A DNA stretch of 64,000 nt from Saliterribacillus persicus. GTDB taxonomy: Bacteria > Bacillota > Bacilli > Bacillales > Amphibacillaceae. The stretch is from assembly GCF_003337485.1 (NCBI RefSeq), contig NZ_QPJJ01000008.1, positions 62,001 to 126,000 of the forward strand. The letters run 5' to 3'. The notes under the pieces are model-generated. The model saw nothing but the letters and a program-made list of their open reading frames with translations, was not told where the DNA came from and did no database searches. Below, one piece after another: positions 29,531 to 40,118 of the stretch (positions are counted from its first letter, which is position 1; the number at the start of each line of letters is the position of its first letter). Both the position numbers and the translations under genes were made by a program.

Positions 29531-30109
29531 TTAATTCATTTTTTCAAATTCTTGGATCATTTGATCATAATTCATAGCACCCATGCCAATATATTGAATC
29601 CGACCCTCCTGATCAATTAAATACGACGTTGGATAAGCCTGAACGCGGTAAAGAGTGGAAACTTCTGATTCTACGTCCATAGGGATAGGAAAAGTTAAGG
29701 ATAACTCCTCCACAAATTCACTAACACCTTCTACATTTTTTTCAGATTGAGTTAAATTCACGGCTAAAATTTGTATATCTTCATTATCATAAAGCTTTTG
29801 CATATCTGGCATTTCAGCACGACATGGTGGACACCAAGTTGCCCAAAAGTTAAGAAAAACCCGTGTACCGCGATAATCTGATAAATTAACTTGTTCCCCG
29901 TCTAACGTTTCCAATGTGAAGTCTGGTGCTAATTCACCTCTTTGTAGTCCAGTTTTTTCAGAATTAACCACATCTCCATCATTCAACGACCCTTCAGCTA
30001 CTATCTTAGTGCCTTCTATTTTTTTTGCTTCGTTTTGTGTATCAATATAGTCATATACAGCATATCCTACCATACCAAGAAGTAGAATAATGACAATTCC
30101 TTTTTTCAT
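29531..30109 (-). CDS. Membrane-anchored thiol-disulfide oxidoreductase (ResA/StoA type)
   Basis: A 192-residue protein with an N-terminal signal anchor (GIVIILLLGMVGYAVYDYI) and an extracytoplasmic TlpA/ResA-type thioredoxin domain. The active site is WCPPC in NFWATWCPPCRAEMPDM, and the cis-Pro loop is AYPTSYLID. Such proteins reduce haem-binding cysteines of apocytochrome c (ResA) or spore-envelope targets (StoA), and draw electrons from CcdA, encoded just upstream. ATG 30109 is chosen, with GGGAGG behind it. resBC are not adjacent. Confidence 0.9.
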   Translation of the reverse strand: MKKGIVIILLLGMVGYAVYDYIDTQNEAKKIEGTKIVAEGSLNDGDVVNSEKTGLQRGELAPDFTLETLDGEQVNLSDYRGTRVFLNFWATWCPPCRAEMPDMQKLYDNEDIQILAVNLTQSEKNVEGVSEFVEELSLTFPIPMDVESEVSTLYRVQAYPTSYLIDQEGRIQYIGMGAMNYDQMIQEFEKMN

Positions 30110-30126
30110 AAATATCCTCCCGAATC

Positions 30127-30885
30127 TTAACCTAATTCTGCTAACCATGTATCTTTAATTAAATCTAAAATATAGGATGAAATAATAGGCATTAGTCCAA
30201 AAAACAAAACAAGACCCATTATTATCATGAATACAGCACCTATTTTCATAATTATTTGACTTTTACGCACCAGCCATTTTGTTGAACCTAAAAAGAATGT
30301 GAGTAATAAAAATGGTAAGCTAAAGCCTATGACATACATGATTGTATAAAAAATTCCTTGACTAGGATTGCTAGCAGCAAGTACTAATATAGAAGCAAAA
30401 ATTGGACCAATACATGGCGTCCAACCTGCAGCAAAGCCTAAGCCTACAAAAAATGTTCCGACATAACCAGCTGGCTTTGTTTTAGCGTGAATTCTTTTTT
30501 CTTTCATTAATGTTTTAATATTTAGCCAGCCACCTATAAATAGTCCCATCACAATTATAAAAATCCCTGCAATACGTTGAATTAATAACCCTGTACTACC
30601 GAGTAAAAGTTCTTGCAGCCACTGCCCCAAAAAAGATGCACTCGCACCTAAACTAACAAAAACAAGTGAGACTCCCATTAAAAAAACAATGGAGTGACTT
30701 AATAATTTACCTCTGATTTTTGTATTTTGATTATTTTGCAATTCCTTTACACTAATCCCAGTAATGTATGATAGATACGCTGGAAAAATTGGAAGGACAC
30801 ATGGAGATAAAAAGGATAACGCTCCAGCTCCTATTGCTAAAAACATTCCAACGAAAATTAATGTATCTGTTTCTATGCCTGGCAT
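30127..30885 (-). CDS. ccdA: Thiol-disulfide electron carrier CcdA
   Basis: A 252-residue membrane protein with six to seven hydrophobic segments that carries reducing equivalents from cytoplasmic thioredoxin to extracytoplasmic ResA-like proteins. The two redox cysteines are in FLSPCVLPIFPAYLSYI and GWTPCIGPIFAS. ATG 30885 is preferred since AGGGG lies four to five bases upstream; ATG 30903 has no ribosome site. It forms an operon with the oxidoreductase gene, a pairing that supports a joint role in cytochrome c maturation. Confidence 0.93.
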   Translation of the reverse strand: MPGIETDTLIFVGMFLAIGAGALSFLSPCVLPIFPAYLSYITGISVKELQNNQNTKIRGKLLSHSIVFLMGVSLVFVSLGASASFLGQWLQELLLGSTGLLIQRIAGIFIIVMGLFIGGWLNIKTLMKEKRIHAKTKPAGYVGTFFVGLGFAAGWTPCIGPIFASILVLAASNPSQGIFYTIMYVIGFSLPFLLLTFFLGSTKWLVRKSQIIMKIGAVFMIIMGLVLFFGLMPIISSYILDLIKDTWLAELG

Positions 30886-31192
30886 GTAACCCCTGCTTTC
30901 CATAAACTCAGTGCATAACTTGTACCACTAAGATAAATATGATAGTAAATTTCTTTTATGAAAAATTTCAAAAAAATTATTGATTAAAAATTTGCTTAAT
31001 GAAAGATTTTATTCAGAAATTGAAAACTACCACTAATTTTTATTTTAACAACGCATAAATTAATTATAACTAACATATAACCAAATAAGAACAAAACTGC
31101 TTATCCAATAGTAACTCAACCAGACCTATAATAATTTTCATCGAATCCTTTTGCTACTTAGCAACATTTCATTCGGTTAAGTGATCAAAAAA

Positions 31193-31218
31193 ATGCCTCC
31201 CAGCTAAGTGAGAGACAT
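31193..31218 (-). terminator. Terminator of the CwlO-like gene
   Basis: ATGTCTCT and GGGAGGCAT (minus strand) form an 8-bp stem with G-T pairs, followed by TTTTTTT. The rest of the 350-base gap between 30886 and 31235 is AT-rich, and I see no ORF or strong promoter in it. Confidence 0.8.
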
Positions 31219-31235
31219 GCTTTTAAAAAGATATA

Positions 31236-32504
31236 CTATTGAATAACGCGACGAACGTGACCTTTAAAAGTACTACTCCAATAAGAGTTATTCATACTAG
31301 CTATAGCAACACCAGTTGAATTTTGTGAACCAATAAATTTATTATTTCCAAGGTAGATGGCAACATGACCATTTGTTTTGTAAGTATTAAAGAAAACCAA
31401 ATCTCCAGGTCTCATATCACTTACAGAGACTTTTGTTCCTACACCACTTAAGGCACCAGTACTTGCAGGTAAGTTAATACCACCTTGACGGAATGCCCAA
31501 CTTACAAATCCAGAACAATCAAAACGTCCATTTGCAATATCATAAGAGGAACGACCCCCACCAAAAACATAAACTGAATTACCAAAATAACGATTACCTG
31601 CTGTTAGAATAGTTTGTAAGTTACCTGTTGCTTTTGGAGCTGATTGTGAACTTGAACTACTACTAGATTTTTTTGTTTCTTGTGCAAATTGTTCAATTTG
31701 TTGCGAAGAGTTTCCTCTTGTACTTGTTGTAGAAGAAGATGCTTGATTTGCTTCAGCTTGCGCTTCTGCTTCTTTTATTGCACGCTCTTTATTTGCTAAA
31801 ATTTCTTCTTCAATATTTAAATCTGCTAAAATATCAACATTCGCAGATTCTTTTTCTTTTAATTCAGCCACTAGAGCTTCATTTTCTGCTTTTTGTTTTA
31901 AAATTTGCTCCTGCATTGCTTCTAGCTCTACCATCATGTTCTCTAAATTTTCAAGCTTTTCTGTTACAGCATCCTTCTTTTTTTCTAATTCTAGTTTATC
32001 TGCTGCTTGTTTATCTAATAAATCCTTGTCAGCTTCAGCAATTTTATTTACAAGAGAGACACGATCAATAAAATCTAAAAAACTTTCAGCACCAAATACA
32101 ACTTCTAAGTATGTAGATGATCCACCGCTTTTTTGTATGGAAGCTGCTCTTTCTTTAAGAATATCATTTCTTTTTTCAATTTCTATTTCCAAGTCTACGA
32201 TAGAGCTTTGTATTTGCTCTACTTCTTTTTCTGCAGTTTCGATATTTACTTCTGTCTGATCAATAGTTTTTTCGTTATCTGCAATTGCTTCTGTACTTCT
32301 ATTAATTTTTTCATTTAACTCTATTAATTCTTTACGAGTTTTTTCAATTTCTGTTTCGGTGTTTTTAATTTCTTGCTGTACTTCTTGTCTTTCCGCTTCT
32401 ATTTCAGCTGAAGGTTCTGCTTTCACTTGTTCTACAAATAGAAAACTGGTGACAACTATAGCAATAATACCTACATTCTTAAGACTTAAACTGTTTTTAT
32501 TCAC
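31236..32504 (-). CDS. Secreted D,L-endopeptidase, CwlO/PcsB-like (coiled coil plus NlpC/P60)
   Basis: A 422-residue secreted peptidoglycan hydrolase. A signal peptide of about 29 residues (cut near VKAEPSAE) is followed by a long Glu/Lys-rich coiled coil (about 30-250), a Ser/Thr-rich linker and a C-terminal NlpC/P60 domain (about 295-420). The catalytic Cys is in RFDCSGFVSWAF, and the His is in GHVAIYLGNNK. The layout matches CwlO, which is activated by FtsEX and drives lateral wall elongation. The start is GTG 32504 with AGGGG. The gene is monocistronic. Confidence 0.9.
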   Translation of the reverse strand: MNKNSLSLKNVGIIAIVVTSFLFVEQVKAEPSAEIEAERQEVQQEIKNTETEIEKTRKELIELNEKINRSTEAIADNEKTIDQTEVNIETAEKEVEQIQSSIVDLEIEIEKRNDILKERAASIQKSGGSSTYLEVVFGAESFLDFIDRVSLVNKIAEADKDLLDKQAADKLELEKKKDAVTEKLENLENMMVELEAMQEQILKQKAENEALVAELKEKESANVDILADLNIEEEILANKERAIKEAEAQAEANQASSSTTSTRGNSSQQIEQFAQETKKSSSSSSSQSAPKATGNLQTILTAGNRYFGNSVYVFGGGRSSYDIANGRFDCSGFVSWAFRQGGINLPASTGALSGVGTKVSVSDMRPGDLVFFNTYKTNGHVAIYLGNNKFIGSQNSTGVAIASMNNSYWSSTFKGHVRRVIQ

Positions 32505-32618
32505 GTATTTCCCCTACTTTCCATCGATTTTTTCTATGTATGTTCATTTTAAGTATCTTTATACCTAGTCACATTATTCTAAGACCATAGTCAGTATATC
32601 ACCCAAACATAACAGGAA

Positions 32619-32636
32619 TGTAATAGAAATATTACA
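32619..32636. promoter_or_regulatory. 18-bp palindrome upstream of the CwlO-like gene
   Basis: TGTAATA and TATTACA flank a 4-base centre. The half-site TGTAAT resembles the WalR half-site TGTWAH, but WalR sites are direct repeats, so the operator identity is open. It lies about 115 bases upstream of the start codon. Confidence 0.4.
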
Positions 32637-32762
32637 TTTGTATTTCAAAGATAATATTATAAGGGGAAGTATGTTTAGAATGCCTTTAGAATGGGAATAA
32701 ACGATTCTTTATTTCTATCAAAAAAATTTTATTAATTTCTTTTTTTATAACAACATTCAAAT

Positions 32763-32795
32763 AAAAGGAGCAAAGCGATATGCTTTGCTCCTTTT
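32763..32795. terminator. Terminator after the YesL-like gene
   Basis: AAAAGGAGCAAAGC and GCTTTGCTCCTTTT form a perfect 14-bp stem with a 5-base loop, overlapping the stop codon of the gene. TTTTATTTG follows on the minus strand. Confidence 0.9.
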
Positions 32796-33429
32796 ATTTG
32801 TTTGCTTCTGCTGTCTTCTGCCTAAATTGCCTTTGTTTATCATGAACCTTTTTAAATGCCTTTTCTGCAGGCATCATAATGATAATACCCATAATACTAA
32901 TGCTAAAAAATAATGCTAAGCCTTGGAAATGCCAAAGAATATATATAAGTCCTAGCATTCCTAGAACCATTATCAAAGTTGGCATTGGATTTAATACCAT
33001 AATGAAAAATGCACTTTTAAAGACTTTAAAACCTTTCATCTCATAATAAGAGTAAACAGGAAAAACATATAACGCCGTTAACAGGAAGAGGATTCCAACA
33101 AATAAAAATGGAATCGTAAGAACCACGGTGTATTTTCCATCAGCAACTGTTATAAATAAAAAGTCAAGGTATAAAATGTAACTGAAAATCACGAGTAAAA
33201 ATCCCAAAACATTCGCTTGTAAAAATCCTTCTTTATAGTATTTCCAAAAGGTTGAGAGAATAGGGATATCTTTTTGTCCTGTTATCCATTTACGTGTAAT
33301 AACAAAGACAGCTGCAGTAGCTGGAAATATACCAAAGATACCTAATCCAAGTAGCGTCATCGTGATCCATATAATATTTAAGTAGGCAACTTTTGTAATC
33401 CATTCAAAACTAGTATTCAGTGCAGTCAT
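32794..33429 (-). CDS. YesL-like membrane protein (DUF624)
   Basis: A 211-residue integral membrane protein of the DUF624/YesL family with five or so hydrophobic segments. Family members are encoded with ABC sugar importers and YesMN-type two-component systems, with an unknown molecular role. The N-terminal half has WITMTLLGLGIFGIFPATAAVFVITRKWITG, the conserved part. It lies 32 bases after the second permease and ends the operon. Confidence 0.85.
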   Translation of the reverse strand: MTALNTSFEWITKVAYLNIIWITMTLLGLGIFGIFPATAAVFVITRKWITGQKDIPILSTFWKYYKEGFLQANVLGFLLVIFSYILYLDFLFITVADGKYTVVLTIPFLFVGILFLLTALYVFPVYSYYEMKGFKVFKSAFFIMVLNPMPTLIMVLGMLGLIYILWHFQGLALFFSISIMGIIIMMPAEKAFKKVHDKQRQFRQKTAEANK

Positions 33430-33461
33430 ATTGATACCCCCAAAGCTTATTTCTCTTATTA

Positions 33462-34301
33462 TTAACCTTTTAAACCACTCGTACTGATACCTTCTACAAC
33501 ATAACGCTGGAAGATAAAGAAAATAATAAATACTGGTACTAACGATACAATAGACATCGCAAACATGGCGCCCCAGTTGGATACCGTTTCATTACTTAAG
33601 AACATATTTAGTGCCATCGAAACTGTATATTTGGACGGACTGTTTAGAAAAAGTACTGGGCCTAGTAAATTATCCCATGTCCAATAGAATGTAAAGATTG
33701 CTGTCGTCGCAAGGGCAGGTGTAATTAACGGTAGTATTATCCGGTAATACACACTAAAAGTGTTACATCCATCTATAATTGCCGCTTCATCTAACTCTCT
33801 TGGAATGGTTCGAATAAATTGTACAAGCAAGAAAATGAAGAAGGGATGACCAAAGTAAGCTGGTACTACTAACGGTTTTAGTGAGTTCAACCACCCTAAT
33901 TCGGCAAAAATGATGTATTGCGGAATCATTACAACTTCATATGGAAGCATGAGAGTCATAATCATAATCGCAAACCAAAAATTTCTACCCGCAAACTTCA
34001 ACCTAGCAAAGCCAAATGCGATTAATGAACAAGATATTAAGTGTCCAATCAACACGAAAAGTACAAATACAGCAGTGTTTTTTATAAAAACACCGAATGA
34101 ATAATCTCCAAACCCTTGCCAGCCTTGTGCATAGTTACCGAAAACAAAAGGATCTGGAATAAGTACATCCGCTGTAATGAAAATTTGTTCACTTACTTTA
34201 AAGGAACTCATCAACAACCAAAAAACCGGATAGAGTAAAAGGATGGCAAATCCACCCACTAATACATGATAGATGAGTTTTTTCATATGCTTTGGTTTCA
34301 T
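33462..34301 (-). CDS. Carbohydrate ABC permease, MalG/YesQ type
   Basis: A 279-residue permease of the CUT1 carbohydrate family with six membrane segments. The EAA loop is [27 protein letters not shown], which contacts an ATPase; no ATPase gene is in the operon, so a shared MsmX-type subunit probably supplies energy. Only three bases separate it from the preceding permease. The substrate is unknown. Confidence 0.92.
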   Translation of the reverse strand: MKPKHMKKLIYHVLVGGFAILLLYPVFWLLMSSFKVSEQIFITADVLIPDPFVFGNYAQGWQGFGDYSFGVFIKNTAVFVLFVLIGHLISCSLIAFGFARLKFAGRNFWFAIMIMTLMLPYEVVMIPQYIIFAELGWLNSLKPLVVPAYFGHPFFIFLLVQFIRTIPRELDEAAIIDGCNTFSVYYRIILPLITPALATTAIFTFYWTWDNLLGPVLFLNSPSKYTVSMALNMFLSNETVSNWGAMFAMSIVSLVPVFIIFFIFQRYVVEGISTSGLKG

Positions 34302-34304
34302 GGA

Positions 34305-35201
34305 TTATTTGCCTCCTTCTGATTCATAGTGCACCCAATACTTCGATGATAAAAAGATCAATGAAGTTAGGATTGCAATAATAATTAACATAACCCAGGC
34401 CATAGCTGACGCATAACCCATATGGAAGAATTCAAAACCTTGTTTGAATAGATATAACGAATAAAGTAATGTTCCATCTAACGGGCCACCAGTACCTTTA
34501 GAAATAATGAAGGCTGGAACAAATGTCATAAAGGCAGCTATTGTTTGCATAATTGCATTAAATAAGATAACCGGACTTAACATTGGTATCGTGATATTAA
34601 AGAATTTTTGAAAAAAACTAGCGCCATCGACACTGGCCGCTTCGTAATAGCTTTGTGGTATTGACTTCAATCCTGCTAAAAAGATAAGCATGGAGGAACC
34701 AAATTGCCATACTGACAAAAAGATTAGCATCCACAATGCTGCAGTTGGATCACCAAACCACCTTATTGGATCAATGCCCATCGACAAGAGGGCTAAATTT
34801 ACAATTCCTTCATCGCCAAAAATATTACGCCACATTATAGCAACTGCTACACTTCCACCGATCAAAGAAGGTAAATAATACATTGTACGGTAAAGTCCTA
34901 CTGCTCTTGAGGCTGTATTTAATAACATAGCTACTAATAAAGCAAAACCAAGTCTTAAAGGTACACCTACAAACACATAAATAAACGTTATTCTTAATGA
35001 ATGTAGATATCTTGGATCACTAGTAAACATTTTTTCAAAGTTCTCTAAGCCGATCCATCTTGGTGGATTAAATAAATCATAGGATGTAAATGAAAAATAA
35101 AGTGAAGATATAATTGGAATTATTGTAAAAGCTAAAAAGCCAATGACAAAAGGTCCAATAAAAGCGTATCCCCATAGGTTCTGTTTCATATGTGTATTCA
35201 A
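34305..35201 (-). CDS. Carbohydrate ABC permease, MalF/YesP type
   Basis: A 298-residue CUT1 permease with six membrane segments. The EAA loop is YYEAASVDGASFFQKFFNITIPMLSP. The TTG at 35201 is preferred because GGGAG lies nine bases upstream; the longer TTG frame at 35237 has no ribosome site and an ATG lies at 35189. It pairs with the next permease. A very strong hairpin separates it from the binding-protein gene. Confidence 0.9.
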   Translation of the reverse strand: MNTHMKQNLWGYAFIGPFVIGFLAFTIIPIISSLYFSFTSYDLFNPPRWIGLENFEKMFTSDPRYLHSLRITFIYVFVGVPLRLGFALLVAMLLNTASRAVGLYRTMYYLPSLIGGSVAVAIMWRNIFGDEGIVNLALLSMGIDPIRWFGDPTAALWMLIFLSVWQFGSSMLIFLAGLKSIPQSYYEAASVDGASFFQKFFNITIPMLSPVILFNAIMQTIAAFMTFVPAFIISKGTGGPLDGTLLYSLYLFKQGFEFFHMGYASAMAWVMLIIIAILTSLIFLSSKYWVHYESEGGK

Positions 35202-35271
35202 AACTGTCCGCTCCCTTCCAAATCTTCCTGATGCCAAATCTTTTTTATTTATCAGAAAACATTTTTGGAAA

Positions 35272-35305
35272 AACGATAGCTGATCAATAGTGATCAGCTA
35301 TCGTT
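35272..35305 (-). terminator. Intra-operon hairpin between binding protein and permease genes
   Basis: AACGATAGCTGATCA and TGATCAGCTATCGTT form a perfect 15-bp stem with a 4-base loop, and TTTTT follows on the minus strand. It should act as a partial terminator or stabilise the upstream message, raising the binding protein over the permeases. Confidence 0.85.
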
Positions 35306-35315
35306 ATATTTCTAA

Positions 35316-36653
35316 TTAGTTTCCTAAAATACTTTCTGCTTGCGTTCTAAAGTTAGTTGCTGCATCTTCTGGGGTAATTTCACCATAGGATATTTGTTCG
35401 CTTAGACCATCAATTAATTCAATGATCTCTCCTGCGCCAGCTGGATCAGCTGCACCCATTGGTGAACTGTTATCTTCTACCCACTCAATGTATTCAAATA
35501 CTGCTGCTTGAGAATCTGAAACCTCTTCTTTTAACGCAGATAGAACTTCTGAAGATACTGGAACCCCGCGGTCACCTAAGATTAATTTATTTGCTTCAAT
35601 GTCATTTACAAAGTAGCTAATAAACTCTGCTGCCGCTTCTTTTGCCGCTGAATTTTCAGAAACCGAGAAGAACATACTAGGCTTTAAGAATAATCCGTCA
35701 CTTACATTTGGACCAGGTGTAGGAGCCATTTTAAAGTCTAAACCTGAAATATCCTCTAATCCTACAAATTGGTTAGACCATTGGAAAATCCCCACGCCTT
35801 CTCCTTTAACAACTGGGTCATCTTCTGGACCAGCTAATTGAGCTAAAAAGTCAGGTGTTGGTGTAGCACCCATTTCTACTTGTTCTTGTACCATAGTGAA
35901 GAAATCTACAAATAGTTGATCATCTTCATAGCCAAGTCCACTTCCATCTTCCGCATATAAGCGCTTTCCTTGTGTACGTAAATAATAATTAAAGAATACA
36001 TCTGCTTTTAATGCATTATCAAAATAAATATCTTGTTCAGCTGCTTGTTTAGACATCTCTTGATAATCTTCCCATGTCCAATCTTCAGGAATTTCATCAA
36101 TTCCAGCTTCAGCTAAGACTTCAGGATTATAGTGAAAACCAAGTGCGTTTACACCTAAGTTAAAGCCATAGATACCGTCACCAACTTCACCGCCACTAAC
36201 AGCATTATCAGATATATTTGATACATCGATTTGTTCACCTAAAAATGGTGTTAGATCTGCTAATTGATTGTTCTGTGAATATTGAGATAAATAAGATAAA
36301 TCCATCGCGATAATATCTGGTAGTTCATTTGCTGCTGCTTGAGGAGCTAGCTTCTGCCAGTAGTCATCCCAGCTTGCATATTCTGGTTCAATTGTGACAT
36401 TTGGATTCTGTTCCTCATACATTTCAATAACTTCTAATGTATAATCGTGTCGTGGTTGTGAACCCCACCATGCGATTCGAAGTGTAACTTCTTCATCCCC
36501 TGAAGCTTCTTCACCTGAATCTTCTGATTCTGTCCCCTCTGTTTCGTTATTCCCTGATTCATCTGTTTCTTCTGACGAAGTTTCGTCTCCACCACAAGCT
36601 GCTAAGAATAGAATTAACACCATACCTAACAATAACAAACTTAGTTTTTTCAT
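35316..36653 (-). CDS. Sugar-binding lipoprotein (YesO type)
   Basis: A 445-residue solute-binding lipoprotein of the SBP_bac_1 family. The lipobox is LFLAAC (Cys20), followed by an acidic Asp/Glu/Ser linker (about 22-58) and the binding fold beginning TLRIAWWGSQPRHDYTLEVIEMYEEQNPNV. The N-terminal motif and the length suit oligo- or disaccharide binding. No catabolic enzyme lies beside it, so the ligand is not predictable. It has a perfect cre site just upstream, consistent with glucose repression through CcpA. Confidence 0.92.
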   Translation of the reverse strand: MKKLSLLLLGMVLILFLAACGGDETSSEETDESGNNETEGTESEDSGEEASGDEEVTLRIAWWGSQPRHDYTLEVIEMYEEQNPNVTIEPEYASWDDYWQKLAPQAAANELPDIIAMDLSYLSQYSQNNQLADLTPFLGEQIDVSNISDNAVSGGEVGDGIYGFNLGVNALGFHYNPEVLAEAGIDEIPEDWTWEDYQEMSKQAAEQDIYFDNALKADVFFNYYLRTQGKRLYAEDGSGLGYEDDQLFVDFFTMVQEQVEMGATPTPDFLAQLAGPEDDPVVKGEGVGIFQWSNQFVGLEDISGLDFKMAPTPGPNVSDGLFLKPSMFFSVSENSAAKEAAAEFISYFVNDIEANKLILGDRGVPVSSEVLSALKEEVSDSQAAVFEYIEWVEDNSSPMGAADPAGAGEIIELIDGLSEQISYGEITPEDAATNFRTQAESILGN

Positions 36654-36678
36654 TTCTTTCCCTCCCCTTTTTATTCGC

Positions 36679-36692
36679 TGTAAGCGATTACA
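36679..36692. promoter_or_regulatory. CcpA cre site upstream of the binding-protein gene
   Basis: TGTAAGCGATTACA fits the consensus TGWAANCGNTNWCA at every fixed position, in both orientations. It lies 26 bases before the start codon, downstream of possible promoters, where CcpA would repress. Confidence 0.85.
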
Positions 36693-36770
36693 AACTAATC
36701 ATAACAGATTTTATTATATAGTAATGATAGAAAAAACAGTGGTAAATGTTCAAAAAAAAGAGGAGTTCCC

Positions 36771-38318
36771 TCAATTAGCTCGAATAATATCTGAGGGAGT
36801 ACATCCTTTTAAACGTTTAAATATTTGACTGAAATATTGGGGATTAGCACCGAATCCAAGCCTTTCAGCTAATTCAAATACCTTTATATCTTGTTCTCTC
36901 TCTATAATCTGAACTGCTTTATTAATCCTCTCATTTGTTACATAGTTAGAAAAACGTTGCCCTGTTTCTTTCTTAAATAATTTTCCTAAGTAATCAGCAT
37001 TCATGTACAAATATTCATTTGCAACCCACTGTAATGATAATGATGGATTACTTAAGTTATCTATCACTGCCTCTTTCATTTGTTCAACTACTTTAGAATA
37101 TTTATTGGACTGTGATTGTCTTTTTTCAAATAAATCTTCTAATAAATAATGAAAAAAGGATTCTATCTCTGATAACCTTGCACATTGATCAATATACTCA
37201 ATTGACTTAAATCGATCATCATTATAATCCTTCACTACTTTTGAAACCAATAGCAAGTAAAGTTGAACAAAATATGATTTAGCAATTCTAGGATCAATGC
37301 TATCTTTCTTTAATTGATCAGTCATTTTCGAAAATTGTAGAAAAGCTTTTTCAATTTCACCTGTTTTAATAGAAAAAGATAAATTTTCCACATCCACCAA
37401 ATTCTCTTCTAATAAATTAGTCTGGTAACCAATCCATTGTTCGCTATCTATAAATGTTCCAGCGTCATAATAGAATCGTTGATCATCAAACTTCATCAGT
37501 AAGGATGTATCCTTCCCTAATTCAAGAAAATCAATTCGATGAGATAATAGGCTTGTTATCCTTCTATTTACAGTGTTTATTTGAGAATGACAGTTATAAA
37601 GCGACTTTCTTAATAATTCATCATCGTTGCTTTCTACTAAGAATACGATTCGGTTTTCTAAAATCGTACTAATCTTGTTATAACCTGATAAGCATTTTTG
37701 TAAATTTAACTCCATATTTTCCATTTCCTCATAACTTAAATCGTCTTCAACATAAGCAATAAAAAAACGGCAAGCTGCTGAGGAGTCTATTTCATCTGAC
37801 AAAGCTTCTTTTAGGTTCTCAACTAATGATTTCGGTACTTGTTTGTATAATAGTAATTGCTTAAATAAATATATTTTTTCCTCGTCGGTAACTTTAGTTA
37901 CTTCTAATTCTATATTTTCAAGGTATTGTGCTTCGTTTTCTTCCTCTCTCAGTTCGGAAACAATCTCTGTTACCGCTTCTGAGATTGCTGTTTCATTACA
38001 GGGCTTTAATAAATAATGCCGAACTCCAAATCGCATTGCTTGCTGAGCATACTCAAACTCACTAAACCCAGAAATGAAAATCCATTTTATGTCTGGATAA
38101 GCTTCTGATGCTTTTGCAACAAGCCCAATCCCATCAAGTCCAGGCATAGTGATGTCAGTGATTACAATATCCGGCTTATTATCTTGAATGAAGGAAAAAG
38201 CTTCTATTCCATTTCTTGCCGTACCACTCAATTCCACATCAAGTTCATTCCAGTTAACAATAGCAGAAATTCCTTCTAATATAATGCGCTCATCATCGAC
38301 CAACAACACTTTGTACAT
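36771..38318 (-). CDS. AraC-type two-component response regulator (YesN type)
   Basis: A 515-residue regulator with an N-terminal receiver domain ([12 protein letters not shown]; phosphoacceptor Asp in [15 protein letters not shown]) and a C-terminal AraC-type double HTH ([29 protein letters not shown] and [16 protein letters not shown]). The middle (about 130-400) is poorly conserved and is typical of this group. ATG 38318 follows GGGGAGG. Its 5' end overlaps the kinase gene by 26 bases. It probably activates the linked importer operon in response to an extracellular sugar sensed by the kinase. Confidence 0.92.
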
Positions 38319-40074
38319 TCTTATTCCTCCCCTCAATAGGTAATTTAATGATAACTTTGGTGCCTTCATTTAACTTACTTTCTACTTTTATACCATAATC
38401 TTCACCAAATAATATTTTTATGCGTTCATCAATATTTCGAAGTCCAATGCCTGTTCCTTTTGGTTGGTAATCTCCTGTTTTTAACTGCTTTAAAAATTGT
38501 TCTTCCATACCTGGTCCATCGTCTTCCACAATAATATATAATAAATCGTCGATTTCTTTTACGCGTAAAATGATTTTACATGTGCCTAGCATTTGTTGTA
38601 ATCCATAACGGATCGCATTTTCTACCAAAGGTTGAATAACAAACTTAGGAATATTGTAAGATAGCGTAGAGTCTTCAATATCTGTAACAAAGTCTAACCT
38701 TTCTTCAAATCGATAGCTTTGAATAGTTACGTAATGCTCGACAATCATTAACTCTTCTTCTAGTTGAATCAAAGAATCCTTCATATTAATTGATGCTCTT
38801 AGTACATATCCTAGAGATTCTGCCATCTGTGAAATTTGTTTATGACCAACAATTTTTGCTGACCAGTTAATTGATTCTAATGTATTGTATAAAAAATGCG
38901 GATTGACCTGTGCTTGTAAAGTTTTAAACTCTGAATCTTTTATTACAATTTGTTTTTTGTAATTTTCTGAAATAAGATTATCTATTTGCTCCATCATTTT
39001 TCTAAAGTTGTCGTGTAATTGTCCTGCTTCATCACGATAATACGTTGCATCATCGTCTCGATCAAATCCTTCTAAATCGCCAGTTTGCACTCTTTTCATT
39101 TTTTTATTTAGACTTTCGATAGGATTTGTAATTGTACCAGTAAACTTAGTACCAAGAAATATTAATAAAATAAATAATGCCGAGAAGATAATTAACACTG
39201 CAGTTCTAGCAGTAGAAATTGCTGAAAATAAATTATTATAAGGAGTAGCAATCATATAAGTCCACCCCATCTGATTACCACTTGAATAAGTTAAAAAATA
39301 ACGCCTACCATCTTCTTCCACAATATCGTAGCCGTTTGTATTTCGCTCCATTGATTCCAAGAAGTTAAGTTCTTCTTCTTCATTATTGTAAAAAACAAAC
39401 TCATCCTCTTCATTGATAACTGCAAAGGTAGTTTCTGTTTCTGAAAGGTGATTGGTTAGCTCAGTGATAATACTATCTACATCAACTCTAAGCGTCACCG
39501 TCCCTATCTTTTCTAATGAAAAATCTAGGTAGGACCTGACATTTCTAGCTGCTGTTAAGCTGTCGTCATCTTCTGAAGGTATGACCCAATCAACCCCACC
39601 ACTATGTTCATTTGCTGTCTCTTGAAGTAATTTAAGACGATCTTCAGGTAAGGTGCGAATATGATTACCTGATGCGTATTCATTATCTAACAGATCATAA
39701 ACTTGGATAGATAATACATATTTATTTAAAGCTCCTATATTTAATAATCTTCTTCTAAGTTCAGTTCCAGTAACAAATCGATCGTAATTGGAATCCGCTT
39801 CTCTTAATGCTAATAAATAGGATTGTAAGTAATTATCTGTCGCTACTTGATAGGAAAGCCTCTCCATCTTCTTTAATTCAGCCTCCACAGAATTAGATGA
39901 AACTTGAAGTGCTTGAGCTGATTGTTGATATATCTCTTTATTATATGTGTGAAAGGTAAACTGAAGAATGGATAATCCACCAACACTAAATGCACATAAA
40001 ACAAGTGTTGTAAGCATGACCATCTTATATTTCAAGGGTAGGTTCATATAAAATGTTCGGACGCGTTGATACAA
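38293..40074 (-). CDS. LytS/YesM-type sensor histidine kinase
   Basis: A 593-residue membrane kinase. It has a first membrane segment at about 17-40, a large extracellular sensor (about 41-285), a second segment near 290-310, a HAMP linker ([20 protein letters not shown]), then the histidine-phosphotransfer region [14 protein letters not shown] and an ATPase domain ([30 protein letters not shown]). The start is TTG 40074 with GGGGAG six bases upstream. Translation overlaps the regulator gene. A cre site and a TATAAT -10 box precede the unit. Confidence 0.92.
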
Positions 40075-40118
40075 GAAAATCTCCCCTCCCCCATTTTCCG
40101 AAATATATATGCACTTTG

